DNA of 64,000 nt from Ruminococcus sp. (GCA_017536105.1 JAFXRZ010000006.1:186001-250000); one strand, 5' to 3'; counted from the stretch's first letter, positions 1 to 7,898 are shown. The notes: a model not told the origin generated them from the letters alone. A program made the numbers and translations.

Positions 1-489
1 GAATACGAGGTCTATCCCGTCGTTGTTCAGAACGCTTATGGGGATGACTTCGTCGAAATCGTATATAGCTGAATACTCGGCCAGTTTTTTCAGCAGCTCG
101 GACTTGTCCTCAATAAGGTCGATCTTGTTTACGACAAGGATAACGTGAGCTCGCTTTGAAAGCTCGGCTACAAGGGATCTTTCGGCATCGGAGACGGTCT
201 TGGTGCAGTCGGCTACGAGCAAAGCTATATCAAGCTCGGCAACGGAATCGTTTATTGTTTTTATCATGTGCTCGGAAAGCTTGTTGCGTGCCTTGTGCAT
301 CCCGGGTGTATCCATGAAAACATACTGGGTCTCGTCTTTTGTCAGGACGCCTGTTATCTTTGTTCTTGTGGTCTGAGGCTTAGCGCTGACAGCTGCTATC
401 TTTTCTCCGATAAGAGCATTCAGCAGCGAGGATTTCCCCACGTTAGGCCTGCCGACCATTGTTATAAAAGCATTTTTAGTCTTGCTCAT
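1..489 (-). CDS. era: GTPase Era, N-terminal part (cut by window edge)
   Basis: The 163 visible residues are the G domain of Era, the KH-domain GTPase that binds 16S rRNA and the immature 30S subunit. The P-loop GRPNVGKS is at residues 13-20, DTPG at 60-63 and NKID at 121-124; the early MVGRPNVGKSSLLNALIG stretch is typical of Era rather than Der. The C-terminal KH domain would lie before base 1. The ATG at 489 overlaps the 3' end of dgkA by 14 bases, so the two are translationally coupled. It is the last visible gene of the phoH-ybeY-dgkA-era unit. Identity is secure; only the truncation limits it. Confidence 0.95.
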   Translation of the reverse strand, partial: MSKTKNAFITMVGRPNVGKSSLLNALIGEKIAAVSAKPQTTRTKITGVLTKDETQYVFMDTPGMHKARNKLSEHMIKTINDSVAELDIALLVADCTKTVSDAERSLVAELSKRAHVILVVNKIDLIEDKSELLKKLAEYSAIYDFDEVIPISVLNNDGIDLVF

Positions 490-970
490 TTTTCTTTCCC
501 TTTCCGATAACAAATATAAATACAAACCAAAACACCGCCGACAAGACAAGCAGCACGAGCTTGAGCGGAGAGTCTGCGAAATATTCAAAGAGCCTTGTCC
601 AGCCGTCGGCATCAGCAAAGAAAACAACTGCGATAACTACGGATACTATCGCCGAGCAAAGCACAGCTCCGGCAGCACAGTCCTTTGCTATGCCTGCGAG
701 GCTGTCCCGCTCTTTTGTTTTCAGATCGACTGCGGCTTCGACAGCGGTGTTTATCATCTCGAGAGAGATAACAAGGCTTATCACAATATAGATAACAGCC
801 CGCTCACTTTTTTCAAGCTCGAAAAAAGGCATTATCAACAAAACATAAAAAGCAGCGCAAAGATGTATCCTCATATTGCGCTCGCTTTTTATACAGTATA
901 TTATTCCTTTGAATGCAAAACCAAAGCTTTTGAAAAGCTTTATAAAATCATTTTTTATGCTCATGTTCAT
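476..970 (-). CDS. dgkA: Undecaprenol/diacylglycerol kinase, DgkA family
   Basis: This small integral-membrane lipid kinase phosphorylates undecaprenol (Gram-positive members) or diacylglycerol with ATP. The family signature ExxNTAxExxxD spans residues 71-82, AKDCAAGAVL lies at 96-105, and a conserved E-R-N cluster is near 30-32. Three hydrophobic helices (about 39-52, 58-76, 101-118) fit the trimeric DgkA fold; a hydrophobic C-terminal helix follows. The gene overlaps ybeY upstream and era downstream, the usual Firmicutes order. A second ATG two codons in could also be used. In this phylum undecaprenol is the more likely substrate, but that rests on family knowledge. Confidence 0.93.
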   Translation of the reverse strand: MNMSIKNDFIKLFKSFGFAFKGIIYCIKSERNMRIHLCAAFYVLLIMPFFELEKSERAVIYIVISLVISLEMINTAVEAAVDLKTKERDSLAGIAKDCAAGAVLCSAIVSVVIAVVFFADADGWTRLFEYFADSPLKLVLLVLSAVFWFVFIFVIGKGKKNEQD

Positions 971-1463
971 CTATAACGAAAGTCTCGTCCTTGGAGATGC
1001 CGAGGCTTCCGAGTATCGCCTCTTCCTTTTCACGCATGATACGCTCTTCAAGCTTGCCGAGCTCGTGGTCGTAGCCCAGGAGATGCAGCATTGAATGAAC
1101 GGTAAGGAAGCCGATCTCTCTTTCAAGAGAATGACCGTATATCTCGGCCTGCTTCTGTGCCGTTTCGATTGAAATAACTATATCTCCCAGCAGATAGGCG
1201 CCTGTTTCAAGGTCCTGGTCGAAGCTGCCGTCCTCGCCGAGAGGGAACGAGAGAACGTCCGTGGGTCTGTCGATGTCTCTGAACTGCTTGTTCATCTCAT
1301 GAATCTGTTCGTCATCAACAAATGAAACGCTTATCTCGTAGCTGTCGGTGTAGTTTTCACTTGCAAGAACAGCGTGGCAGCATTTCCTGATAAGCAGCCT
1401 TATGCCTGTCGGGATCTTTACAGCATTCTGCTTGTTGGTGATAAGCACCTTAACCTTTCCCAT
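948..1463 (-). CDS. ybeY: Endoribonuclease YbeY (16S rRNA maturation)
   Basis: YbeY is a zinc-dependent endoribonuclease acting in 16S rRNA 3' end maturation and ribosome quality control. The metal motif HSMLHLLGYDH gives H123, H127 and H133 in the 171-residue form, and FRDIDRPTDVLSFP (61-74) is the other family hallmark. I chose the ATG at 1463 because an AAGGAAG ribosome-binding site sits about 11 bases upstream and because the protein then starts where homologues do; an in-frame ATG at 1499 adds 12 unlikely residues. The start overlaps the phoH stop by 14 bases, as is common for this pair. Confidence 0.94.
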   Translation of the reverse strand: MGKVKVLITNKQNAVKIPTGIRLLIRKCCHAVLASENYTDSYEISVSFVDDEQIHEMNKQFRDIDRPTDVLSFPLGEDGSFDQDLETGAYLLGDIVISIETAQKQAEIYGHSLEREIGFLTVHSMLHLLGYDHELGKLEERIMREKEEAILGSLGISKDETFVIDEHEHKK

Positions 1464-2430
1464 TTCGGTTTGCACTTCCTTTTTCATAGTATTTCTCATA
1501 AGCCCTGATTATATCCTGAACGAGCTTATGTCTGACAACGTCCTTTTCCGTAAATCTTACTATCTCGATATCGTCTATGCCCTTTAGAATCCTTGCGGCT
1601 TCGATAAGTCCCGACCTTCTTGAATCGGGCAGGTCTATCTGGGTTATATCTCCTGTAATGACTATTTTTGAATTGAAGCCGAGCCTTGTTAGGAACATCT
1701 TCATCTGCTCCGGTGTAGTGTTCTGAGCTTCGTCGAGGATGATATAAGCGTCATCAAGAGTCCTGCCTCGCATATACGCGAGAGGTGCAACTTCTATGCA
1801 GCCTCTTTCCTGCTGTCTTGCGAAGGTATCGGGCCCAAGCATCTCGAACAAAGCGTCATAAAGGGGCCGGAGATAGGGATCGACTTTATTCTGGAGATCG
1901 CCGGGAAGGAAGCCCAGCTTTTCTCCGGCTTCAACAGCAGGCCTTGTAAGGATTATCTTGTTTATCTCGTGAGCTCTGAAAGCCTTTACAGCCATCGCAA
2001 CTGCGAGATAGGTTTTTCCTGTTCCGGCAGGTCCTATGCCGAGAACTATGGTATTGTTCTTTATAGCGTCAACATATTTCTTCTGGCCGAGGGTCTTGGA
2101 TTTGACAACCCTGCCGTTCATGGTAACGCAGATGCTGTCCTCGGCAAGCTTGAAGACATTCTCCTGCTCGCCTTCCTTAACGAGGGAGAAAACATATCTT
2201 ATATTCTGTTCGTTGATAAGCTCTCCCCTGTTTGCAAGCTCGAGCAAGGCTTCTATGGCTTTTGAGGCATAGAATACATTTTCTTCGTCGCCTGTGATCT
2301 TTATATCGGAACCGCGGCTGAGCACTGCAACGTTATACTCTTTGCGGATAAGCTCTATGTTTTCGTCGTAATTGCCGAACAGATTTAAAATGACCTCCAT
2401 GCGGTCAACGTTGATCGATCTTTCTGCCAT
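1450..2430 (-). CDS. phoH: PhoH-like ATPase
   Basis: This cytoplasmic P-loop ATPase resembles the helicase-like domain of superfamily 1 proteins. Walker A GPAGTGKT is at residues 133-140 and Walker B YIILDEAQ at 229-236; a KH-like RNA-binding segment occupies roughly residues 1-80. The length, 326 residues, is normal. I use the ATG at 2430; a TTG at 2442 lies right against the GAAGGAA site, so it is a poor start. The gene has its own promoter and leads ybeY, dgkA and era. The partnership with YbeY suggests a role in RNA metabolism, although the biochemical task of the family is not settled. Confidence 0.92.
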   Translation of the reverse strand: MAERSINVDRMEVILNLFGNYDENIELIRKEYNVAVLSRGSDIKITGDEENVFYASKAIEALLELANRGELINEQNIRYVFSLVKEGEQENVFKLAEDSICVTMNGRVVKSKTLGQKKYVDAIKNNTIVLGIGPAGTGKTYLAVAMAVKAFRAHEINKIILTRPAVEAGEKLGFLPGDLQNKVDPYLRPLYDALFEMLGPDTFARQQERGCIEVAPLAYMRGRTLDDAYIILDEAQNTTPEQMKMFLTRLGFNSKIVITGDITQIDLPDSRRSGLIEAARILKGIDDIEIVRFTEKDVVRHKLVQDIIRAYEKYYEKGSANRNGKG

Positions 2431-2467
2431 TAAATGCTTCAATTCCTTCTTATATTTTTACAAAATA

Positions 2468-2496
2468 ATTATAACACAAAGCTTCAAAAAATGCAA
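2468..2496 (-). promoter_or_regulatory. SigA promoter of phoH operon
   Basis: On the minus strand TATAAT lies at 2473-2468, preceded by TGT, which makes the extended form TGnTATAAT. A weak TTGCAT -35 sits 17 bases upstream (2496-2491). The start of transcription would be about 30 bases before the phoH ATG. This separates phoH from yqfD, which ends at 2528. Confidence 0.65.
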
Positions 2497-2527
2497 TTAC
2501 TTTTTATCATGTTTTTACATAATTTTT

Positions 2528-3712
2528 TTATTTCTTGATGAAAAAATCTACCTCTTTACCAATAGAGCCGTATAATTTGTATTTAACTGTAATTGTTACG
2601 CCATTATCGTCTGCTTCGCGGGTGACTTCCCTGTCTATGATCTCGTGATCTGATAGGAAATTTGCCTCGTATATCTCAGACTTTTTCACTGCCGCTTTGT
2701 AGGCCTGTTCTTTTGTATAGTTTGTTTCGGCGTAGCTGTAACTCTTTGCTTCAGAAATACTGAAGCTCACAGGCAGGTCGAGTCCGAACAAAGACGGTGT
2801 GTGTTTTTTGCTTTCTGTGACTGTGTAATTCCCGTTCAGGCTGAATATTGGGATCGTAACATCGAGTATCTCGATCGAATATGCTTTTTCGGTCTCATCG
2901 CTCAGGCATCTGACCTGCTCGGTGTAGGGCTGGCTGAATGAGACGGTACGTTCAAAAGTGCCGTATATATTGCCTATTGCTCTTGTGTACCTGGTGCTTA
3001 TGTCGTGTTCCTCTTTGCCGTCTATGTAGCTTATCTTATCGGTTATGACTTTTCCGCTTATGATGATATCTCCCTTGCTGACACCGCTGCCTATAGGCTT
3101 TAGAAGCTGACCGTCGAACAGCTCGATATCTTCGATGAAGCCGTTCTCACAGGCAACGATGTTTGACGGAAGCCTGTGGACTGTGAATTCGGGCTTTGGC
3201 GTATATTCCACGGTATCAATAACAAGACGATTTCCGTCAACGCTTATGCCGACCCACGCGATGTTATCCGCTTTGCTTTTGACTGTTCGCTCGGTAACGG
3301 TGAGATCAATGTCCTTTATACTTTTGCCCGGAGCTATGCCTTCGTCAGCGAGGATATCAAGTATCACTTGCTGATTTGTGTCGGTGCAGCCTGATATTTC
3401 TATCTGGAACACGGTATTTGACAGCAGCTTTATTATTACGGCTGAGACAAGTATTCCGAGAAGAAGCCCTTTTTTGGAAAGAACCTGTTTCAGACGGACA
3501 AAGAAGCCTCTTTCGCTTTCGATCTTATGATCGCAGCCAAGCTCGTCAAATATCATTTTTATCTGGGAAAGGCTCTCTGCGCCGCCTGTAAAATGAAAGC
3601 CCTCGGCGTTTTCGTATATGTTTGTTATTTCAATGCCCAGCTTTGAAGCCCGGTCGAGTATCTGCTTTGAGTATCCGCTTTCGGCAAGAAAAGAGGTAGA
3701 ACCGAAGATCAT
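2528..3712 (-). CDS. yqfD: Sporulation protein YqfD
   Basis: YqfD is a mother-cell sporulation protein of the SigE regulon in Bacillus subtilis; its exact biochemical role is not established. The protein has 394 residues, an N-terminal soluble part (1-75), one membrane helix near 84-104, and a large extracytoplasmic C-terminal part with the TVEYTPKPEF stretch near residue 165 that begins the repeated beta elements of the family. Its ATG overlaps the yqfC stop in an ATGA arrangement, so the two are coupled. Length and order match other Firmicutes. Confidence 0.9.
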   Translation of the reverse strand: MIFGSTSFLAESGYSKQILDRASKLGIEITNIYENAEGFHFTGGAESLSQIKMIFDELGCDHKIESERGFFVRLKQVLSKKGLLLGILVSAVIIKLLSNTVFQIEISGCTDTNQQVILDILADEGIAPGKSIKDIDLTVTERTVKSKADNIAWVGISVDGNRLVIDTVEYTPKPEFTVHRLPSNIVACENGFIEDIELFDGQLLKPIGSGVSKGDIIISGKVITDKISYIDGKEEHDISTRYTRAIGNIYGTFERTVSFSQPYTEQVRCLSDETEKAYSIEILDVTIPIFSLNGNYTVTESKKHTPSLFGLDLPVSFSISEAKSYSYAETNYTKEQAYKAAVKKSEIYEANFLSDHEIIDREVTREADDNGVTITVKYKLYGSIGKEVDFFIKK

Positions 3713-3966
3713 TTTGTTCCTCCTCTCCTGCTTTTTGTCAGCACTACGGAACTTATATCCCCTTCTATCTCCACTGTGTCGATATTGAATGTATTGGCTC
3801 TGAGGCCGCTGCCGTAAACCTCGACTATGTAGCGCTTGGTTTTAATGCAGGTCAGGACCTCGGTACATTCTGAGATCTGCCTGCAGCCTTCGATAAGAAC
3901 GCCCTTTTCCGGGTCGATAACTATATATGCGTTTTTGTCTTTTCTGCTTTTTCCTTTGCCGAACAA
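3709..3966 (-). CDS. yqfC: Sporulation protein YqfC (TTG start)
   Basis: This 85-residue protein matches YqfC in size, in its position directly before yqfD, and in a core of short beta strands (IVIDPEKGVLIEGC, RYIVEVYGSGL, VEIEGDISSVVL). The reading frame stays open far upstream to base 4320, but that stretch lies opposite ylbJ and is not plausible protein. A GAGGTGAGG ribosome-binding site (minus strand, 3980-3972) is followed after five bases by TTG at 3966-3964, which I take as the start. YqfC acts with YqfD in the mother cell during sporulation. Confidence 0.85.
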   Translation of the reverse strand: MFGKGKSRKDKNAYIVIDPEKGVLIEGCRQISECTEVLTCIKTKRYIVEVYGSGLRANTFNIDTVEIEGDISSVVLTKSRRGGTK

Positions 3967-4051
3967 AATAGCCTCACCTCTGCTTGTGTTCTGTAATAAA
4001 TATATTATGGGACAAAGCCGCATATACATTCTACATAAGAGGTGAAGGAAA
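3967..4051. promoter_or_regulatory. Divergent yqfC / ylbJ control region, SigE-like elements
   Basis: These 85 bases serve two sporulation genes. On the plus strand ATACATT (4024-4030) resembles the SigE -10 core ATACAnT, with ATATT at 4002-4006 as a possible -35. On the minus strand CATAATAT (around 4010-4003) resembles a SigE -10. Both genes belong to the SigE regulon in Bacillus. The matches are short, so this is inference supported by context. Strong ribosome-binding sites flank both ends. Confidence 0.4.
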
Positions 4052-5110
4052 ATGAAAAAGAAACAGCTGCTTGCGCTTTCGGCGGCTGCGGCAGCGGTCT
4101 TACTTACTGTTTTTTCGGAGGATGCGGCAAAGGCATCATTGCAGGCAACAGAGCGCTGTATAAATATGATCGTGCCCTCATTGTTTGCCTTTATGGCGAT
4201 CTCGGAGCTTATCTGCCGGTGCTCGCTGCATGAAGTTATCTCGAAGCCCTTCGACAGGCTTGCGGGCTTTCTTTTCGGGATGCCTAAGGGCTTGTTTTCG
4301 GTGTTTCTCATATCGAACACGGCAGGCTATCCCGTTGGGATAAATATGCTGAAAGAAATGGTGAGAAGCAGACGTCTCTCAAAGCCTTCCGCGGAAGCAG
4401 CGGCGGTATATTGCTATGCAGGAGGTCCGGCATACGCTGTCGGAGTGATCGGAGCCGGAGTTTACGGCTGCAAGAGGGTCGGAGCCATTATTTTTTTATC
4501 GGTGCTATTGACAAATCTCATATTTGCGACTATAATAAATAAAGTAACGGATATATCTGCGGCTGAGACGGATCACGACGTTTCTTTCGATGCCTATTCC
4601 CTTTCCGAAAGCGTGACATCTGCCGGCAGTTCCGTGCTCAAGATGTGCGCTGTTATCATATTTTTCTCGGCTTTGTCCTCTGCGCTGAGGATAGATGCTT
4701 TGATAGAGCTTCTTCGGGAAAAAGCTGTATTGACACACAGCTGGAGCGTTCTTATCCGTTCGATCATCGAGATCAGCAATATCACAGGTCTTCATTCCTC
4801 TGCTTACGGAGCTGTGCCATTTGCGGCGGCGGCTGTGGGCTTCGGAGGTATATGTGTTCAGCTGCAGCTGCTTGCAGTTCTGGACGGTGCCTTTTCTTTG
4901 AAGCTTTTTTACAAGCTTCTGCCCCTCAGACTTTTGTTAAACTATGGTATCTGCAGGCTGATGTGCCGGTTCTTTTTGGCGGATAACCTCCCTGCTATGG
5001 CTTCGGGGGATGAAATAATCGTCGAAATAGACAATTTTGTACCGTCAATTTGCTTGATTATGATGATTTTTATATTAGTTTTCAAAAAAAACTGGCTTTT
5101 TTTGAAATAG
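4052..5110 (+). CDS. ylbJ: Sporulation integral membrane protein YlbJ
   Basis: YlbJ is a polytopic membrane protein of the nucleoside-transporter/Gate-domain type needed for spore cortex formation in Bacillus. The 352 residues contain about eight hydrophobic helices and the family stretches NTAGYPVGINML (near 90-101) and YCYAGGPAYAVGV (near 129-141). The ATG at 4052 follows an AGGTGAAGG ribosome-binding site. It is transcribed away from yqfC, a pairing of two sporulation genes across one intergenic region. The C-terminal tail after about 320 is slightly divergent, but the assignment is sound. Confidence 0.88.
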   Translation: MKKKQLLALSAAAAAVLLTVFSEDAAKASLQATERCINMIVPSLFAFMAISELICRCSLHEVISKPFDRLAGFLFGMPKGLFSVFLISNTAGYPVGINMLKEMVRSRRLSKPSAEAAAVYCYAGGPAYAVGVIGAGVYGCKRVGAIIFLSVLLTNLIFATIINKVTDISAAETDHDVSFDAYSLSESVTSAGSSVLKMCAVIIFFSALSSALRIDALIELLREKAVLTHSWSVLIRSIIEISNITGLHSSAYGAVPFAAAAVGFGGICVQLQLLAVLDGAFSLKLFYKLLPLRLLLNYGICRLMCRFFLADNLPAMASGDEIIVEIDNFVPSICLIMMIFILVFKKNWLFLK

Positions 5111-5112
5111 TA

Positions 5113-5121
5113 TGATATAAT
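5113..5121 (+). promoter_or_regulatory. Extended -10 promoter of Cys4 small protein
   Basis: TGATATAAT is an exact extended -10 element. No good -35 lies 16-18 bases upstream. Transcription would begin near 5128, about 40 bases before the ATG at 5168, which has AAAGGAGTG ahead of it. The promoter lies just past the ylbJ stop. Confidence 0.6.
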
Positions 5122-5167
5122 ATATGAGTAAGATTTTATAAACCTTTTCAAAGGAGTGTAATATACT

Positions 5168-5383
5168 ATGGCTAAAAAGAAAAACTTTTTTGGTAACGGA
5201 ATCGCCCCTTCGTGCTCGTATTGCGCTTTCGGCAATCGTTCAAAAGAAGGAAACAAGGTGCTCTGTGAGAAGCAGGGTCTTGTTGATGCTGATTACAACT
5301 GCAAGAAATGGCTTTACGACCCGATAAAGCGTGTTCCCAAGAAGCAGCTGAGCATTCCCAACCAGGAAGACGATATTATTTAA
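5168..5383 (+). CDS. Conserved small Cys4 protein, function unknown
   Basis: The 71-residue protein has four cysteines, C16 and C19 in a CSYC knuckle, then C33 and C45, a spacing that could hold one zinc ion. A CKKWLYDP motif follows C45, and both ends are lysine-rich (MAKKKNFF, RVPKKQ). It has its own extended -10 promoter, a strong AAAGGAG site and a terminator 10 bases past the stop, so it is a genuine single-gene unit that is probably well expressed. I do not recognise a characterised family. A nucleic-acid-binding zinc knuckle is possible but unproven. Confidence 0.8.
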   Translation: MAKKKNFFGNGIAPSCSYCAFGNRSKEGNKVLCEKQGLVDADYNCKKWLYDPIKRVPKKQLSIPNQEDDII

Positions 5384-5393
5384 AGTGTTTTAC

Positions 5394-5424
5394 GGCGGCA
5401 TTCATTTGCCGCCTTTTTATTTTT
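5394..5424 (+). terminator. Intrinsic terminator of Cys4 gene
   Basis: The seven-base arms GGCGGCA (5394-5400) and TGCCGCC (5407-5413) enclose a six-base loop and are followed by TTTTTATTTTT. The U-run overlaps the end of convergent yunB. Confidence 0.85.
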
Positions 5425-6037
5425 GGCTGAAAAATGCCGGCACTTCCCCGACGATGACTTCGTCCGCAAGTATATATTCGTTCTCTATCTTGATATCTCG
5501 GCTGCCGAAGGGGAAAACAGCGGCTATATCGACAGTTATGCGCAAAGATGAAATGACACGGGTCTGGTTTATCCCTGCGGCTTCAAAGCTTTGTTCTATA
5601 TCGGTGGAAACTGCGGCATTCGGGACGTATTCCACCGAGAAAGCTATTCCCTTGTTTGACAAAAACTCCGTGCCTATCATATCCCCGAGGGTTATCGTTA
5701 CCTCTTCTTCTCCGAGATTTGAAATGCCTGTGTTTATCTTTTCCGTGATCTCGTTTTTCAGCCGGTTCACCGCAAGCTGATCTGCGCCGTAGGATATGAT
5801 ATCGCCGCTGTTGCTGAATTTGATCGAATACAGTTCATCTGTATCATGGCTCAGGGCATCGTTTACAGCCTCGGTTATGACTCTGTTCAGGACTTCCCTG
5901 CTTCTGTACTCGCAGAGCTCGGATGCAAAGGAATTGAGCTTGCGCTGCAGAAGAAAAACAAGCACCGAAACTATTATCAAGGCAAAGAGGATAATATATG
6001 AAAGTCTGGAAATGCGCGATCTTTTTCGTGCAGACAT
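5417..6037 (-). CDS. yunB: Sporulation protein YunB
   Basis: The 206 residues fit YunB, a mother-cell SigE-regulon membrane protein of endospore formers with unknown biochemical role. One membrane helix lies at about 12-30 after a basic N-terminus (ARKRSR). The rest is predicted extracytoplasmic, with family stretches such as ITLGDMIGTEFLSNKG (near 114-129) and PFGSRDIKIENEYILAD (near 176-192). The ribosome-binding site GGGGCGG lies in the 3' arm of a long stem that starts close behind the transketolase genes. The C-terminus overlaps the U-run of the convergent terminator. Confidence 0.87.
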   Translation of the reverse strand: MSARKRSRISRLSYIILFALIIVSVLVFLLQRKLNSFASELCEYRSREVLNRVITEAVNDALSHDTDELYSIKFSNSGDIISYGADQLAVNRLKNEITEKINTGISNLGEEEVTITLGDMIGTEFLSNKGIAFSVEYVPNAAVSTDIEQSFEAAGINQTRVISSLRITVDIAAVFPFGSRDIKIENEYILADEVIVGEVPAFFSQK

Positions 6038-6041
6038 AAAT

Positions 6042-6078
6042 AACCGCCCCTTTTTATTTTATACAAAAAGAGGCGGTT
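6042..6078 (-). other. 14-bp stem covering the yunB ribosome-binding site
   Basis: On the minus strand arms at 6078-6065 and 6055-6042 pair over 14 bases with one G-U, around a nine-base loop. The 3' arm contains the GGGGCGG that would serve yunB six bases later. On the plus strand the same stem has one C-A mismatch but is followed by a T-rich run. It may terminate transcription leaving the transketolase genes, hide the yunB start in read-through RNA, or both. Confidence 0.6.
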
Positions 6079-6106
6079 TTGTTATTTCTTTGCTTTATTG
6101 GGACGA

Positions 6107-7054
6107 TTATTTTGCTTCAACGGCTGCTTTAGCGGTCTTTACGATGTTCTCGGCAGAAAGGCCGAAATCCTTGAGAAGCTGAACAGCAGGGCCGGAATGA
6201 CCGAACTCGTCGTTTACGCCGATCTTTACGACCTTTGTGGGATACTTAGCAGAGAGAACATCGCTTACGGCAGAACCGAGTCCGCCGATTATGCTGTGCT
6301 CCTCAACTGTGAGCACAAGGCCTGTCTCTTTAGCTGCATTTACGACGATCTCTTCGTCGATGGGCTTGATGGTGTGGATGTTGATAACAGCTGCGTTTAT
6401 GCCCATAGCTGCAAGCTCATCGGCTGCGTTGAGAGCCTCGGAAACCATAAGTCCTGTTGCTATAATGGCTATATCTTTGCCGTCGCGGAGCTTTATGCCC
6501 TTGCCGAGCTCGAACTTATATGTTGCAGGATCGTTGAAAACAGGAACCACAAGACGGCCGAATCTCATATATACGGGGCCGTTGTGCTGGATAGCAGCCT
6601 CTACGGCAGCCTTAGCTTCAACGTCGTCGGCAGGATTGATGATAGTCATGCCGGGGATAGTCCTCATAAGAGCTATATCCTCGTTGCACTGGTGAGTAGC
6701 ACCGTCTTCGCCGACGGAGATACCTGCGTGGGTAGCGCCTATCTTAACGTTGAGGTGAGGATAGCCGATAGAATTGCGGACGATCTCGAAAGCACGTCCG
6801 GCGGCAAACATTGCAAAAGTAGATGCGAAGGGTATCTTTCCCGTTGCTGCCAGACCGGCTGCAACGCCCATCATATTGGCTTCGGCTATACCGCAGTCGA
6901 AAAATCTGTCCGGGAACTTCTTCTTGAAGATTCCTGTCTTTGTTGCCGCAGCAAGGTCGGCATCAAGGACATAAAGGTTGTCATATTTATCGCCGAGAGC
7001 AGCCAGGGCTTCGCCGTAGCTCTCTCTTGTAGCTTTCTTAATTACATCAGCCAT
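6107..7054 (-). CDS. Transketolase, C-terminal subunit
   Basis: This 315-residue protein contains the pyrimidine-binding and C-terminal domains of transketolase. The catalytic-region glutamate lies in DCGIAEANMMGVAAGLAATG (near residues 52-71), and GATHAGISVGEDGATHQ (near 107-123) is the phosphate-binding stretch. With the preceding gene it forms the two-chain transketolase found in many clostridia and archaea, moving two-carbon units in the non-oxidative pentose phosphate pathway. The genes are four bases apart, so stoichiometric synthesis is likely. A 1-deoxyxylulose-5-phosphate synthase is less likely because of length and the split form. Confidence 0.92.
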   Translation of the reverse strand: MADVIKKATRESYGEALAALGDKYDNLYVLDADLAAATKTGIFKKKFPDRFFDCGIAEANMMGVAAGLAATGKIPFASTFAMFAAGRAFEIVRNSIGYPHLNVKIGATHAGISVGEDGATHQCNEDIALMRTIPGMTIINPADDVEAKAAVEAAIQHNGPVYMRFGRLVVPVFNDPATYKFELGKGIKLRDGKDIAIIATGLMVSEALNAADELAAMGINAAVINIHTIKPIDEEIVVNAAKETGLVLTVEEHSIIGGLGSAVSDVLSAKYPTKVVKIGVNDEFGHSGPAVQLLKDFGLSAENIVKTAKAAVEAK

Positions 7055-7058
7055 ATTC

Positions 7059-7898
7059 TTAACCCTCCAACTCTTTAAGCTTTTCGGTGAGCTCTTCTAC
7101 CGCCTGGGCGTACTGCTCGGCATTTGGTGCGGTACCGTGCCAGCCGACCTGATCTTCCATAAAGGAAACACCCTTGCCCTTAATGCTCTTCTGAATGATG
7201 ACTACCGGCTGTCCGGCTATCTTTTCGGCTTCATCAAAAGCGGCCTCGATAGAATCAAAATCGTGAGCATCCATTTCGATAGCGTGCCAGCCGAAGGCTT
7301 CAAACTTTTCTTTTATCGGATAGGGCGACATAACATCGCTGATCTTTCCGTCTATCTGAAGACCGTTGTTGTCAACTACTGCTACGAGATTATCGAGCTT
7401 ATAGTGAGCAGCGAACATAGCAGCTTCCCATACCTGTCCCTCTTCTATCTCGCCGTCTCCGAGGACTGTATAGACCTTGTAAGGCGCGGATGAGATCTTT
7501 CCCGAGAGAGCCATTCCGCAGGCTGCGGAGATGCCTTGTCCGAGAGAGCCGGAAGACATATCAACACCGGGGATTGTGATGCAGGGATGTCCCTGAAGCA
7601 TTGCTCCGATGTGTCTGAGACTCTTGAGCTCCTCCTTGGGGAAAAAGCCTTTCTCGGCAAGAACGGAATAAAGAGCCGGTGCGGTATGACCCTTGGAGAG
7701 AACAAATCTGTCTCTGTCGGGCTCCTCCGGCTTGTCGGGATAAACGTTCATCTTTGCAAAATAGAGATAGGTGAGGGTGTCGGCAATAGAGAGCGAGCCG
7801 CCCGGGTGGCCGGACTTGGCGTTGAAAACTCCCTCGATTATGCCGAGACGCACCTTGCAGGCAGTGATCTCAAGCTGCTTTTTGATAGTTGAGTCCAT
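7059..7898 (-). CDS. Transketolase, N-terminal subunit
   Basis: The 279-residue chain is the thiamine-diphosphate-binding half. KSGHPGGS (28-35), SKGH (69-72) and the GDG...NN cofactor motif (147-149 to 177-178, ending VVDNNGLQ) are all present. It pairs with the C-terminal subunit four bases downstream to make a full transketolase. The ATG follows a GGAGG site. No promoter is obvious in the 44 bases before it, so it is probably read from the lspA-rluD-phosphatase run. In anaerobes lacking an oxidative pentose pathway this enzyme makes pentoses from glycolytic intermediates. Confidence 0.93.
   Translation of the reverse strand: MDSTIKKQLEITACKVRLGIIEGVFNAKSGHPGGSLSIADTLTYLYFAKMNVYPDKPEEPDRDRFVLSKGHTAPALYSVLAEKGFFPKEELKSLRHIGAMLQGHPCITIPGVDMSSGSLGQGISAACGMALSGKISSAPYKVYTVLGDGEIEEGQVWEAAMFAAHYKLDNLVAVVDNNGLQIDGKISDVMSPYPIKEKFEAFGWHAIEMDAHDFDSIEAAFDEAEKIAGQPVVIIQKSIKGKGVSFMEDQVGWHGTAPNAEQYAQAVEELTEKLKELEG

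Noticed and set aside
3709..4320. 203-codon version of yqfC
   Set aside because: The upstream part is antisense to ylbJ and lacks homology to YqfC; a TTG with a good ribosome-binding site gives the right length.
5102..5107. TTGAAA as -35 for the Cys4 promoter
   Set aside because: It lies only eight bases before the TATAAT, too close for SigA.
6098..7078. 326-codon open frame on the plus strand
   Set aside because: It is opposite the transketolase C-terminal gene and reads as a shadow of its codon bias.
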